Position numbers and translations under genes: made by a program. The notes beneath the pieces are model-generated. The model had not been told where the DNA came from and searched no databases. It saw only the letters and a program-made list of their open reading frames with translations. Below, one piece after another: positions 9,225 through 18,685 of a DNA stretch of 64,000 bases. The stretch is from CBDDFS01 sp965227255 (GTDB taxonomy: Bacteria > Bacteroidota > Bacteroidia > Flavobacteriales_E > Vicingaceae). The stretch covers positions 124,001-188,000 of the forward strand of contig CBDDFS010000003.1 in the NCBI GenBank assembly GCA_965227255.1, written 5' to 3'. Every line of letters begins with the position of its first letter. Position 1 is the first letter of the stretch.

Positions 9225-10091
9225 TCATTCTTCATCTTTCACCTCGTCCCTCTTGAAATTCAAACTGGTCTCATCCGGATTCACCGGAACGGGAGCCTTC
9301 GATGTCAGGATCTCTTCAAGCATTCGATGATACTCCTCAAAGGTGTGTAAATCGTTGTGATTCCCTCCTATTACCGAATAAAGACGGGTGTTATCTGCCT
9401 TGATCTTCGAAAGTGATACAGCCGTCTTGTAAGGAATGAGCGTATCATTGGTGCCATGGATGATCTTGATCGGACAATTCACATATGGAAGCCATTTATA
9501 GGTTCGAATGGGAAATCGAAAGATGAGTGAGACCGGCAGAAAAGGCGCGTATCGTGCTGCCGCCTTGCTCAAACTGTAATAAGGAGATTCCAGAATGAGC
9601 ATGCGTGGATTATTTCTAGAGGCCAGTTTTGCAGCAAATCCGGAGCCCATGCTTCTACCATAAAGGATGATGTATTTCTCATCAACCTGTTCCTTTATCA
9701 TGTCGTAAACAACCTGTAGATCATTTTTAAGCTCTTTTTCCGTCCTCTTCCCCGTGCTCTTTCCAAATCCACGATAATCAACCATGGCCACATCGTATCC
9801 CAGGCGCACGAAATCAATGGCATACTTACCCCATCCTTTGATGGATCTTGAATTTCCTTTGAGATAAAAGACAATACCTTTTGGTTTTTCCTGGTGAAAA
9901 TGCAAGCCATTAATGTTCACACCTTCCTTGATTCGGATGTTATGTTCAGTGAATTTCTGATTGGGATAGCGGTATTCAAAGTCTTCCGGAAGCTTCTCCG
10001 GCTTAAAAACAAGTCTTTCCTGCCAGAAATAAATGACAATGCTCACGATAACGTAAATGATAACTACAACAATGAGAATATCCCAGAACAT
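9225..10091 (-). CDS. Membrane-anchored alpha/beta hydrolase (BEM46/ABHD13-like)
   Basis: With the start at 10091 the protein has 288 residues and begins with one membrane helix (about 4-22). The frame is open 29 codons further upstream, but that part is repeat-derived and would bury the helix. The hydrolase signatures are the nucleophile elbow GRSMGS (Ser near 147), the DYRGFGKS strand-loop, an acid in HGTNDTLIP (near 220) and the final His in GGNHNDL (near 254). The membrane helix plus this core matches BEM46/ABHD13-like serine hydrolases. Substrate unknown; lipid or peptide esters are typical guesses. It is convergent with the SDR pair. Confidence 0.82.
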   Translation of the reverse strand: MFWDILIVVVIIYVIVSIVIYFWQERLVFKPEKLPEDFEYRYPNQKFTEHNIRIKEGVNINGLHFHQEKPKGIVFYLKGNSRSIKGWGKYAIDFVRLGYDVAMVDYRGFGKSTGKRTEKELKNDLQVVYDMIKEQVDEKYIILYGRSMGSGFAAKLASRNNPRMLILESPYYSLSKAAARYAPFLPVSLIFRFPIRTYKWLPYVNCPIKIIHGTNDTLIPYKTAVSLSKIKADNTRLYSVIGGNHNDLHTFEEYHRMLEEILTSKAPVPVNPDETSLNFKRDEVKDEE

Positions 10092-10416
10092 GCAATGACT
10101 TGTGTTTTCGAATGTATGAAATTTGGTGGAGTATGAATTCCGAATTCCAAGCTCCAATCTCCGATCTACTATTGCCAAGCTCTGATATTAAGTCTTTAAG
10201 TATTTAATGTTTTGATTGGACGGAATGCCTTGTGGGAATAATATGAGTCCACTGCTCTGTCAGATCTAATGGATTTGAAATTTGGTCTTCGCTCAATGAA
10301 TTTCGCATTTGGGATAATAAAAATGCTCATCTGAAAAACTAACGTCACACGGATATATAATAATTGAAATTTTAATTCAAGAGGATTATTCCTCCGCACA
10401 ACTTAAATTAATTATT

Positions 10417-13227
10417 ATGAAAAAACAGATATTATGCGCTTTGGCTATTGCCGTTGGGATTCCCGGTGCCTTTAGTCAAAGTCTGTCTGAAAAGGAATAC
10501 GACTTATCATCTTATTCAGATCAACTTTTCACGACAGCAGAATTCATTAATGATGGTGTTCTTGAAGGACACATCCTTGTTTCAAGTGACAGAGGAAGCA
10601 GTAATGATCCAAAAACTATTATACAAAGGGTTGATAACGAAGGGGTTCAAGTATGGAGTGCCGAATACGACCCTCCAGGCAATACGTCCTTCGACAGAGA
10701 TCTACTTGTGAAAAACAAAAGAGCGGGATTCAACCCAAGCAACGGATACATCATTGTTACCGGTCAGATAAATGATGGAACGGGACTTCGACCTGCCTGG
10801 ATTGAATTGGATCCGAATACAGGTGTCATTCAAAACGAATATCATTTCAAAAACTATGCACCCCAGCCACATGGATTGATTTGGGGAGATGGATATATCA
10901 ATGCCATCAATACCGTTGAAAGTGGCACATATGTCGGTGCCTACATGGTTGGAGAAATGGAGGTTCCTGGTAAAGATGGTGACCGGAAATTTGTTCCATT
11001 GGTGATGAAAAGAGGTGGCACTGGCGACTTTGAATTCATTTATGAGACAGATGTTTTTGCCGGAAGATGGACATACCTCGATGTGGACGTCGATGAATAC
11101 GAGGGAAATATCGTTTGTGTAGGTTTTGCAGGCTCTAGCCATCAATATCCAAATACAGGCGGGTCTATGATCATTGATGTATTCGATCAGTCTGGAAATC
11201 TGCAGTACAAACACAGTTACCGATCTACAAACTGCAGGTTAACCTCTGTGAAGTCAACATCACCAGGTTATGCCATTGTAGGTGGGACTATTTACGGTCA
11301 ATTCGCTATCGTTATGGAAATAAATATTTATACGGGCGACATAGTATGGCAAAGAGAAATCTCAATCGGAGATTATAAAGATGGCAGTCCAGGGCCATTT
11401 ACAACTTCAGGAGAAGTAATTGAAATTGAACTTGATAACGAGGGAATGCCAATATTCATGACCGTGGAAAGTCCACATTTTGGGCCTGGTCGGGAACCTG
11501 TTGGTCCTGGAATTTTTGGTCGACTGGATAATAACGGAGCCCCGGTATATGCCTTTGTGGAGACAATGGATCTTGGATATGGTGACCTTGAACCACAGCT
11601 TCAAAAAACCGGAAATTTTGCAGATCTTGATTTCATTGCCTCTTTGACCGGTGAATCCAGAAGTAATTCCACTTCAAAATTGAACTTTCACAAAAGTGAT
11701 GATTATACTTCGAGATGTAATGAGGAGATTGAATTTGATACACCGGAAAGTTTTGACCCGGTGGTAAATCAATCCGGCACGGCGAAAATCAAGTCGCCGA
11801 TAGTGAGATTTGATAATACAGATATTGATTATCAGGATATTGTGGTCAATCAAACAGAAGGATGTTGCTGGCTTCCTTATTTCAACCCTCTACCCTGGAA
11901 TCACCCATGGCAAACAACATATTGGGATCATGGTCCGGCTGTAATCAATGCAGGAGGATCATTTTCACAATATAATTGGGATGTATTGTATGCCGAGAAT
12001 GTATATACAGGAGATGATATAACAAGCATTGATCCGCACTCGACCAGTGGTAGCAACAATGAGATCATAACTATTCCATTCAGAACTCAAGGAACAGAAC
12101 CTGGCTTGGGATACAAAAGTGCACAACGCAACCTGGTTGAAATCACTGTTGTGGATGACAATGATTGTGAGGGTTGGGACGCTACATACGTTCAGATCGC
12201 CGAAGATGGCATGCACAATCGTCCAGACTACTCCGATCCTGATAATGACGATCAATATCCAAATTATGGGCATTGTAATCAAACAGCCACTTCACCATTT
12301 AGGTATATGTATGAGCATTATGGTTGGTACCTTTCATCAGGAGGATTTGGGGGACTATCAGGTCCGGCCAACAAATTGAACGATCCTTTTGGAGTTAATT
12401 TCCTCGCCGCAACTTATATTCCTGGAACCATTCATACATTCAATGAAACTGTGAATGATGCTTTCCAGGCAAGTCCAACAAGAGTTAATACTGTGGCCAC
12501 AGATGTTGAGATTCTACCATGTAATTGCGGAAATTCTGCCACGTCTGGATTGATCGAATACGAAGACGATGGTAGAACATTTTATTCTTTATCAGATCGT
12601 AACTTGCCTATTGTAAAGTATTCCTACGCTTTGGAGATGATTGATCCAATGGCCACTCTTCTAGATAATCACAAATTGGTCAAAAGAAGATTCATTCGTC
12701 AGCGAAGCTCAGGATCAGGCATAGATCCCAAGGATTACTTGATTCCAGTTTTGGATGACAGATATACCGACAATTATCCTTTAACGGGTACCAGTCAAAC
12801 ATTATATCTCGACATCTGGTATATGGATCCATCAGGGACAACATATCCTTACACAATTTGCGATCATGAGAGAATTCCTTTAACAACAGTTCTTCCAAGA
12901 GAGATAGGGCCAGATAACAAAAAGAATAACAGCGCTTCTTCCTCTCAGAAACAGGATAACGTGAAAACAAGCATCAAAGATGTTTATACGGATTTTGCTC
13001 TGTATCCAAATCCTTCCAACGGACTGTTCAATGTAAATGGTTTACCTGAGAATACGACGATTAGCGTCGTCAACATCAGAGGTAGCATTATCAATCACTT
13101 CATTACTTCGGAATCCAGCGAATATGGTTTCGAGATTGATTTGACAGGTCAAACAGAAGGAATGTACTTCCTTGAAATTCGTACACAATCAGGTGATCTA
13201 TTTGTAGAGAAAATGGTTGTTGAATAA
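10417..13227 (+). CDS. Large T9SS-secreted protein, type A sorting domain
   Basis: The 936-residue protein starts with a signal peptide (MKKQILCALAIAVGIPGAFSQ). Residues of about 30-450 look like a repetitive beta-propeller-type region with motifs such as GYIIVTGQI, GNIVCVGFAG and YAIVGGTIYG. The middle contains many Cys, Trp and Asn residues and is not recognised. The C-terminus is a type A sorting domain: LYPNPSNG, then VVNIRGSII, EGMYFLEI and a final EKMVVE. It should be exported through Sec and T9SS. A strong terminator follows at 13251-13281, so this is a single-gene unit. Function unknown. Confidence 0.85.
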   Translation: MKKQILCALAIAVGIPGAFSQSLSEKEYDLSSYSDQLFTTAEFINDGVLEGHILVSSDRGSSNDPKTIIQRVDNEGVQVWSAEYDPPGNTSFDRDLLVKNKRAGFNPSNGYIIVTGQINDGTGLRPAWIELDPNTGVIQNEYHFKNYAPQPHGLIWGDGYINAINTVESGTYVGAYMVGEMEVPGKDGDRKFVPLVMKRGGTGDFEFIYETDVFAGRWTYLDVDVDEYEGNIVCVGFAGSSHQYPNTGGSMIIDVFDQSGNLQYKHSYRSTNCRLTSVKSTSPGYAIVGGTIYGQFAIVMEINIYTGDIVWQREISIGDYKDGSPGPFTTSGEVIEIELDNEGMPIFMTVESPHFGPGREPVGPGIFGRLDNNGAPVYAFVETMDLGYGDLEPQLQKTGNFADLDFIASLTGESRSNSTSKLNFHKSDDYTSRCNEEIEFDTPESFDPVVNQSGTAKIKSPIVRFDNTDIDYQDIVVNQTEGCCWLPYFNPLPWNHPWQTTYWDHGPAVINAGGSFSQYNWDVLYAENVYTGDDITSIDPHSTSGSNNEIITIPFRTQGTEPGLGYKSAQRNLVEITVVDDNDCEGWDATYVQIAEDGMHNRPDYSDPDNDDQYPNYGHCNQTATSPFRYMYEHYGWYLSSGGFGGLSGPANKLNDPFGVNFLAATYIPGTIHTFNETVNDAFQASPTRVNTVATDVEILPCNCGNSATSGLIEYEDDGRTFYSLSDRNLPIVKYSYALEMIDPMATLLDNHKLVKRRFIRQRSSGSGIDPKDYLIPVLDDRYTDNYPLTGTSQTLYLDIWYMDPSGTTYPYTICDHERIPLTTVLPREIGPDNKKNNSASSSQKQDNVKTSIKDVYTDFALYPNPSNGLFNVNGLPENTTISVVNIRGSIINHFITSESSEYGFEIDLTGQTEGMYFLEIRTQSGDLFVEKMVVE

Positions 13228-13250
13228 GTCCTAGTATGTTTTAAGATTAA

Positions 13251-13281
13251 ATGCCCTTTCTACTGAGAGGGCATTTTTTTT
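13251..13281 (+). terminator. Intrinsic terminator after the 936-residue T9SS gene
   Basis: A perfect 7-bp stem ATGCCCT / AGGGCAT with a 10-nt loop is followed directly by eight T residues. It lies 24 bp after the stop codon. Confidence 0.85.
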
Positions 13282-13343
13282 GACGTAGTTATACGCATTT
13301 GGCGTTAGACTCAATTTCTAAGGATTTTTAATGCTTAATTTAG
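13282..13343 (+). promoter_or_regulatory. Operator-like palindrome site A and -7-like element
   Basis: GACGTA-GTTA-TACGCA at 13282-13297 matches the TGCGTA-N4-TACGCA palindrome shared with sites B, C and D in 15 of its 16 architecture positions or better at the core. A -7-like element TAATTTAG lies at 13336-13343, centred 50 bp away and 6 nt before the ATG at 13350. No TTG at -33 is visible. Regulation of the GloVer T9SS gene is inferred. Confidence 0.45.
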
Positions 13344-13349
13344 TATGAC

Positions 13350-15878
13350 ATGAAGTTTCTCGCTGCCATTTATACAGGCTTACTGCTTTCTTTTTCTCTA
13401 CTTTCTGGTCTGAATTCATTCTCTCAGAATACAGAGTTTTGGGGACTGATTGAAAATGGTGTTGATGGATTTGGTGCGATCGTAAGCACGGATGAGAATG
13501 GCGATAATTATGCAATAGAGCACTCTTTCGGTGCTAATTCATTATCCAATGCCCTATACGCTGATTTAATTGAAATTGGTAATCTAAAATTTTACGGAGT
13601 TAGTCAGGGTGGCGGTGCAAAAGGACTAGGTGGTCTCTATGAATATGATCATTCAAATTCGACCTTTAGCCTGCTGCATAGTTTTGATTACACTGACGGA
13701 GCCCTACCCGGGCCTTTAGTGCATCTCAATCAAAAAATTTATGGACTCACCCACCGGGAACCAGGTGTGTCTTATGGTGTGCTTTATGAGTACAATTTGA
13801 TAACGAAAGAATTCATACATAAGATTGATTTCGACACTTCAAACACCGGATCTGTTTTTAGCGATGGACTGACCCTTGCCTCAAACGGCAAATTATATGG
13901 CATTGCAGGTGGATTTTTAAAACATCATACCAGAGGATATATTTTTGAATACGACCCGGTCAACGATGTTTATAAAAAGCTTTTTGTATTCAGCGATTCG
14001 GCTACCAGCGGTGTAGTCCTCGGTCATATGATTCAAGCCAGTAACGGTAAACTATATGGCATGTCATATTCAGGAGGAATGTTTGACCAGGGAGTCATCT
14101 TCGAATACGACATCTTGAGTAATCAATATCAGGCCTTGCATCATTTCGATGGACTTAACGGAGGCAAGGCCTACCTGAATTCCCTTGTTGAATTTGGAGA
14201 TGGGAATTTTTATGGTATGACATTTCGTGAAGGCAACTTCGACGAAGGAGTGGTCTTCAAGTTTGATCTAGATTCAATGAAATATACATTGGTCCACCAT
14301 TTCAGCGGGGGCAGCGACGGTGGTCAGGCTTATGGAAATCTCACGACACATTCCAATGGCAATTTGTACGGAATGACGCGAGAAGGAGGATTTAATGGAA
14401 ATGGAGTCATTTTTTCCATAGATACCAGCACATATGGTATGCAGCAAGTATTTCATTTCAGCAATAATGTTTCCGGAAGGGAACCTAGCGGAAGTCTATG
14501 CCATGCCTCAAATGGCCTGTTGTATAGCGCAACACCACATGGAACTCAAAAATTACACGGTAGTATCTTTGAATTCAACGCTTCCACCAATAATTTCACT
14601 CATCTAAGTTTCTTTCAGGATCGATCCGGAGGGGCCTTTCCCCAGGGCCAGCTTATTCATCATTCAAACGGCAAGTTATACGGTGTGGCCAAAGGAGGGG
14701 ACGGTCAGAATGGGGTATTGTTCTCAATAGACCCAACTTCCAAAACCTTTCAGGTTGCACACAATTTTTCATGGAAAAAAGGTCAATTTCCAACGGGCTT
14801 TATTTGTGAAGGCTCGAATGGTATGATCTACGGTTTGACTGAATATGGTGGCAACGACAGCATCTTTGGATTCGGTGTTGTGTATAAATACAATCCGGTG
14901 AATAAAATATTGGATACCTTGATCAGTCTGAAAGAGTCAGTACACGGTAGAAATCCAACCACTGGATGGATGAAGGGATCATCCGAAATTCTTTACACCT
15001 GTGTTGATTATGGCGGAGAAGAAGGAGGTGGCAGCATCATATCATTGGATCCTTCTACAGATGAGATCACTGTTCTTCATTCTTTTTCTAACGATGCGGG
15101 ACAATTTTACAGACCGTACGGCCCCATGATATTCCATCAAAATGGCAAGCTTTATGGGCTAATGGCCAGAGGCGGTACCAATGATAAAGGTGGCATATTT
15201 GAATTTGATCCATTATCCAATAGTCTTCTAATAAGCCACGAATTCTCAAGCAATCAAAGTGGGATAAAATACTCCTATATAACCAGGGGGCCAGATGACC
15301 TATTATACGGTGCAGCGAGCCAGGAAAATGGAAATTATGGAAGTATCTATTCCTTCGATCCTCTTACAAAGACTTACAACACCTTGTATGAAAATAATGA
15401 TCCTGAAAACGGAGTCTTAGGTGCTTTCAATAAAATGCTATGGGCAAGCAATGACAAATTATATGCTTTTACATTTCAGCAAGGATTGAATGGAGAAGGC
15501 ACTTTTTATGAATTTGATCCGGCTAATAATGACTTCAATAAATTATTGGATTTCAATAGCGCGAATGGTAGCAAGCCAATCAATTCTTTGATCGAGATCA
15601 ATGGCGATTACAATTACATCAATGAAACAGAAATCTCGGATAATCATATCAATCTATATCCAAATCCGGCAAGGAATCAACTTCATATTCAATACTCAGG
15701 AACTAAATTGACAAGGAATGCCATGGTAATTGATATGAACGGCCGAGAAGTACTGACTTTGCCTCCTACCATCATTGAAGGTGGAATTATTAATGTATCA
15801 AAGCTTCGTCCGGGCCTTTACATTCTTCATTTGAGCAGCCCTGAGAAGGATTATCGATTAAGATTCATGATCGAATAA
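13350..15878 (+). CDS. GloVer-type tandem repeat T9SS protein, type A sorting domain
   Basis: The 842-residue protein has a signal peptide (about 1-25) and then a long series of about 50-residue repeats. The core is GKLYGM...GG...GVIFEYD, followed by a HxFxG element. This is the pattern of choice-of-anchor GloVer-containing proteins, which probably fold as beta-propellers. The C-terminus is a type A sorting domain (YPNPARNQ, IDMNGREV, GLYILHL). Localisation is the cell surface or medium via T9SS. The ATG lies only 6 nt behind a -7-like element, so a leaderless transcript is possible, and operator-like site A lies 52 bp upstream. The ligand is unknown. Confidence 0.88.
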   Translation: MKFLAAIYTGLLLSFSLLSGLNSFSQNTEFWGLIENGVDGFGAIVSTDENGDNYAIEHSFGANSLSNALYADLIEIGNLKFYGVSQGGGAKGLGGLYEYDHSNSTFSLLHSFDYTDGALPGPLVHLNQKIYGLTHREPGVSYGVLYEYNLITKEFIHKIDFDTSNTGSVFSDGLTLASNGKLYGIAGGFLKHHTRGYIFEYDPVNDVYKKLFVFSDSATSGVVLGHMIQASNGKLYGMSYSGGMFDQGVIFEYDILSNQYQALHHFDGLNGGKAYLNSLVEFGDGNFYGMTFREGNFDEGVVFKFDLDSMKYTLVHHFSGGSDGGQAYGNLTTHSNGNLYGMTREGGFNGNGVIFSIDTSTYGMQQVFHFSNNVSGREPSGSLCHASNGLLYSATPHGTQKLHGSIFEFNASTNNFTHLSFFQDRSGGAFPQGQLIHHSNGKLYGVAKGGDGQNGVLFSIDPTSKTFQVAHNFSWKKGQFPTGFICEGSNGMIYGLTEYGGNDSIFGFGVVYKYNPVNKILDTLISLKESVHGRNPTTGWMKGSSEILYTCVDYGGEEGGGSIISLDPSTDEITVLHSFSNDAGQFYRPYGPMIFHQNGKLYGLMARGGTNDKGGIFEFDPLSNSLLISHEFSSNQSGIKYSYITRGPDDLLYGAASQENGNYGSIYSFDPLTKTYNTLYENNDPENGVLGAFNKMLWASNDKLYAFTFQQGLNGEGTFYEFDPANNDFNKLLDFNSANGSKPINSLIEINGDYNYINETEISDNHINLYPNPARNQLHIQYSGTKLTRNAMVIDMNGREVLTLPPTIIEGGIINVSKLRPGLYILHLSSPEKDYRLRFMIE

Positions 15879-15879
15879 C

Positions 15880-15948
15880 TGCGTATTTCTACGGGCAACG
15901 AATACGTAATAACCGAAAATCAAAGAGAACATTTCAGGCTTAAATTTG
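15880..15948 (+). promoter_or_regulatory. Operator-like palindrome site B and consensus -7 element
   Basis: TGCGTA-TTTC-TACGGG at 15880-15895 keeps the left half-site and four bases of the right. An exact TAAATTTG -7 element (TAnnTTTG) lies at 15941-15948, centred 57 bp downstream, with no TTG at -33. Transcription would start about 20 nt before the LytTR gene, so autoregulation is possible. Confidence 0.45.
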
Positions 15949-15971
15949 GTATATACTTAAACCGTTATATC

Positions 15972-16682
15972 ATGAATATCTTGATGTTTGACCGCACATC
16001 CAAAAGGCTTAACGAACTTAAAAACAACCTATTTGAAGCCCAATCAGAGATTATCGAAGGATTTTTCTCTACATCTAGGGCCGATGAAGCCTTGAAGATA
16101 TATCAACTTCACCGACCTGAAATTGTCATTGTAAATGCCGACCTGGCCCGTTCTGAAGATGTTATCAATATGGTTAATGAGAAGGACTCTGAAATCGTTT
16201 TGTACAATAAGAATGCGGAAATGAATATATCGGATTCTGAATTCAAGAATTCCAAAACGTATCACATCGGAAACGACCCCTCCTCTATTTCTGCCATGTT
16301 AAACTCCCTGGTTGAAAGCAGACAGATTATTAAAAAAGAGGAAAAGCTGAATACACCGGCAAAAATTGCCGTGACATCCCTGAAAAAAATTCATTTCATA
16401 CCTGTAAGGGAAATTGTCATGTGCAAGGCAAGCAGACAATACACCGAAATCATTCTTGAATGTGGCAAAATGATTCTCTCTTCAAAAACTCTTTCCTATT
16501 ATCAGGATCTTCTGGGACCCGAACTATTCCTTAGAGTGCATCGCTCTCATCTCATCAATTTGAATCATGTTCAGGAGTTCAACAAACAGAACGACGAGGT
16601 AATCTTAAGCAATTGTAATCATGTCAAGCTCAGTTATAATATGAAGGAAAGCTTTTTAGAGAAGATGATGAAAGCAGGATGA
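15972..16682 (+). CDS. LytTR-family DNA-binding regulator with degenerate receiver
   Basis: The 236-residue protein has an N-terminal receiver-like fold (about 1-115) and a C-terminal LytTR DNA-binding domain (about 135-236), recognised by FIPVREIVMCKASRQYTEI and FLRVHRSHLINLNHV. The receiver lacks normal phosphorylation residues: the phosphoacceptor position in the EIVIVNADL strand is Asn (residue 55) and the N-terminal acidic pair is reduced to one Asp. It may therefore work without phosphorylation or through another input. No kinase is adjacent. Operator-like site B lies just upstream. Confidence 0.85.
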   Translation: MNILMFDRTSKRLNELKNNLFEAQSEIIEGFFSTSRADEALKIYQLHRPEIVIVNADLARSEDVINMVNEKDSEIVLYNKNAEMNISDSEFKNSKTYHIGNDPSSISAMLNSLVESRQIIKKEEKLNTPAKIAVTSLKKIHFIPVREIVMCKASRQYTEIILECGKMILSSKTLSYYQDLLGPELFLRVHRSHLINLNHVQEFNKQNDEVILSNCNHVKLSYNMKESFLEKMMKAG

Positions 16683-16740
16683 TTCGCTGGGCGAACAAAT
16701 GACAGATGAGTTATGAGTTATGAGATATAGTAATTCTAAC

Positions 16741-16945
16741 TTATTCTTCGGTCTTCTGACCTTTTTTGCGGCTTTGCGACTCTGCGCGAGATTTATGGTG
16801 GATAGGATGATGAGATGATAGGATGATCCCTTACGACTGATGACTGACTACTTCCATTTGACTCCTGCTCGACGGTGCACTGGCCTTCAGCGCCGGCAGG
16901 CGGGCCTGACTTTTTTCTTTTTTCTTCGGACTTCTGACTTTCTTT
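16741..16945. repeat. Left copy of a direct repeat flanking the DUF3667 gene
   Basis: A stretch of roughly 180 bp is repeated in the same order near 17810-17985. Shared phrases are GCGGCTTTGCG, the GATAGGATGATGAGATGATAG block, CTTCCATTTGACTCCTGC, an inverted GC-rich insert and the CTGACTTTTTTCTTTTTTCT run. The copies differ by small indels and flank the DUF3667 gene. Confidence 0.65.
16864..16904. repeat. 41-bp GC-rich palindromic insert (type 2), inverted
   Basis: It runs from CCTGCTCG to GGCAGGCGGG inside a TTTGACT / CCTGACTTTTTTC phrase. A matching insert occupies the equivalent place in the right-hand direct repeat. Confidence 0.65.
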
Positions 16946-16971
16946 GGGTTCTGTGTGAATAAATGAATTTG

Positions 16972-17712
16972 CTAATAAAACAAAGTCATTATAGCTATAA
17001 AGAAAATGCCGTAAAAGCTTATAGAAAAGATAAAGAGGAAAATGCCGAGAAGAAAATTCAAAATTCGCCTCCTACCCAAATAAGAGCATGCCCAGGCAAT
17101 CATCAGTACACTGACAATGGAAGAAACCTCTCCTACATTAAAGAATGCTGATAACGGGAGAAAAATCAAAAAAGGCAAATAGTTTGCCAGACTGAATACG
17201 AAGAACGAAAAAGTAATCGATTCTGCCAGATTGAGTCGTTTTCGTACAAAAAGAAAAAGTGACAGCCCAAAGAAAAGAGGCATGCCCAACTCAAAGTAAT
17301 TGGCATAGTCATCTTTGAATAGGAGAAACTTCTCTACTCCGAAATTGATGCGTTCAACAATGGCCGCAGATCCCGGATTTGGATCAGCAGTAATATCTAT
17401 TGTCGGCTCCGCCACTGTGCCTGCTCCAGGGAACATTTTTCGCAAAATGAAGGTGATCGTTGCGAAAAAGAAATAAAACTGAATAGGTGGAGCATAATAC
17501 TTTCTCTTGCCCTCAGAAAAGTCCTTGTTCATCTTGTAAGGATTTCTCAGAACATCTTTTACTGTTCTGATGAATCGTTTTTCAAGATTCAAGATTGATG
17601 AAGGGATCTCCTTAAAGAAGTCGCCCATTGCCAATTTCCGAATGCCGGCTCTTTGTCCACAGTTAGGACAATAATTTCCTTCAAATTCGTGATTGCAGTT
17701 CAGACATTGCAT
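16972..17712 (-). CDS. DUF3667 membrane protein with N-terminal zinc ribbon
   Basis: The 246-residue protein starts with a zinc-ribbon-like Cys set, CLNC...CPNC, at residues 3-6 and about 16-19. The DUF3667 signature follows (a RTVKDVLRNPYKM segment, then YYAPPIQFYFF). After that come about four membrane helices between residues 75 and 246. DUF3667 proteins are common in Bacteroidota and uncharacterised. The gene lies between two long direct repeats (see 16741 and 17810), an arrangement that could allow loss or duplication. Confidence 0.85.
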   Translation of the reverse strand: MQCLNCNHEFEGNYCPNCGQRAGIRKLAMGDFFKEIPSSILNLEKRFIRTVKDVLRNPYKMNKDFSEGKRKYYAPPIQFYFFFATITFILRKMFPGAGTVAEPTIDITADPNPGSAAIVERINFGVEKFLLFKDDYANYFELGMPLFFGLSLFLFVRKRLNLAESITFSFFVFSLANYLPFLIFLPLSAFFNVGEVSSIVSVLMIAWACSYLGRRRILNFLLGIFLFIFSISFYGIFFIAIMTLFY

Positions 17713-17809
17713 GGTTTCGAAGATAAGAATTAGAATGCTATTCAGGTCGTTGATGTATGGTGGTTGATGTATGGTGTTTGATGTTTGATGTTAGGATGAT
17801 ATTTTTTCT

Positions 17810-17985
17810 TCTCACTTCTGACTTTCTTTGCGGCTTTGCGCGAGATTTATCGAGGATAGGATGATGAGATGATAGGATGATCCCTGACGACTTCCATTTG
17901 ACTCCTGCCCGACAGTGCACTGGCCTGAGGGCCAACAGGCGGGTCTGACTTTTTTCTTTTTTCTTCTGACTTCTGACTTTCCTAG
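17810..17985. repeat. Right copy of the direct repeat flanking the DUF3667 gene
   Basis: This copy repeats the phrase order of 16741-16945 and runs into the end of the response regulator gene at 17982. It contains its own inverted GC-rich insert at 17904-17943. Confidence 0.65.
17904..17943. repeat. 40-bp GC-rich palindromic insert (type 2), inverted
   Basis: It runs from CCTGCCCG to CAGGCGGG between TTTGACT and TCTGACTTTTTTC. It corresponds to the insert at 16864. Confidence 0.65.
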
Positions 17986-18644
17986 AGTTCCACAATCCCT
18001 TTCTTGATCGCATAGATCACAAGTCCGGCTTGGTTTTTTGCACCAAGAGCCTTTAAAAGGCGCTTTCTCCTCCCTTCTATGGTTCTATGACTGAGGGCAA
18101 GATGTTCAGCCATTTCACGTGAAGTAAGTTCGTCACAGATCATGCGCAGGATGTCGATGTCAACATCGTCGAGTTCCTCCAACGACTTCTGTTCCTTTCC
18201 TTCTTCCTCCATAGTTTCATCGGTGGTGGAATGATACATTACTTCCACCAGTCTTTCGTTGAAGTAATGTCCTTTTTTCTGAACCGCTGAAATTGCCGTC
18301 AACAATTCTTCTCCCGATCCTGACTTCGACAAGAAACCATTCACTTTCAGTTTAAGCAGCTTCAGCAACATGGCTTCATCGTTGTGCATGGAAAGCACGA
18401 TGATCTTTTCCTTGCCATTCCTCGATCTCAGTATTCTCAGTGCCTGCAAGCCATCCATGACGGGCATGTTGATATCTAGCAGAACAATATCCACCTTATG
18501 CTTCAACATCTCATCCACCAATTCCTGTCCGTTCGAAGCCATAAAAACAATCTCACAATCCAGATTACTGGAGAGAAAATCACTCAAACTCTGTGTCACC
18601 AGCTGATGGTCGTCTGCAATTGCAATGCGGATGGGTTCGGTCAT
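17982..18644 (-). CDS. NarL/LuxR-type response regulator
   Basis: With the start at 18644 the protein has 220 residues. The receiver domain has the acidic pair D11-D12, phosphoacceptor D57 in VLLDINMPVMDG and a Lys in GFLSKSG. The C-terminal LuxR-type helix-turn-helix (about 160-215) contains LTSREMAEHLALSHRTIEGRR. A longer frame runs upstream into the 111-bp tandem array but adds no domain, and the family starts just before the first beta strand. It is the output of the kinase at 19183-19980; between them lies a 111-bp tandem array. The ATG also overlaps (ATGA) the stop of an open frame through that array. Confidence 0.9.
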   Translation of the reverse strand: MTEPIRIAIADDHQLVTQSLSDFLSSNLDCEIVFMASNGQELVDEMLKHKVDIVLLDINMPVMDGLQALRILRSRNGKEKIIVLSMHNDEAMLLKLLKLKVNGFLSKSGSGEELLTAISAVQKKGHYFNERLVEVMYHSTTDETMEEEGKEQKSLEELDDVDIDILRMICDELTSREMAEHLALSHRTIEGRRKRLLKALGAKNQAGLVIYAIKKGIVEL

Positions 18645-18685
18645 GGAGTGGAGTATTTGAGTCCATCGAATAACCCGTTCCACCC

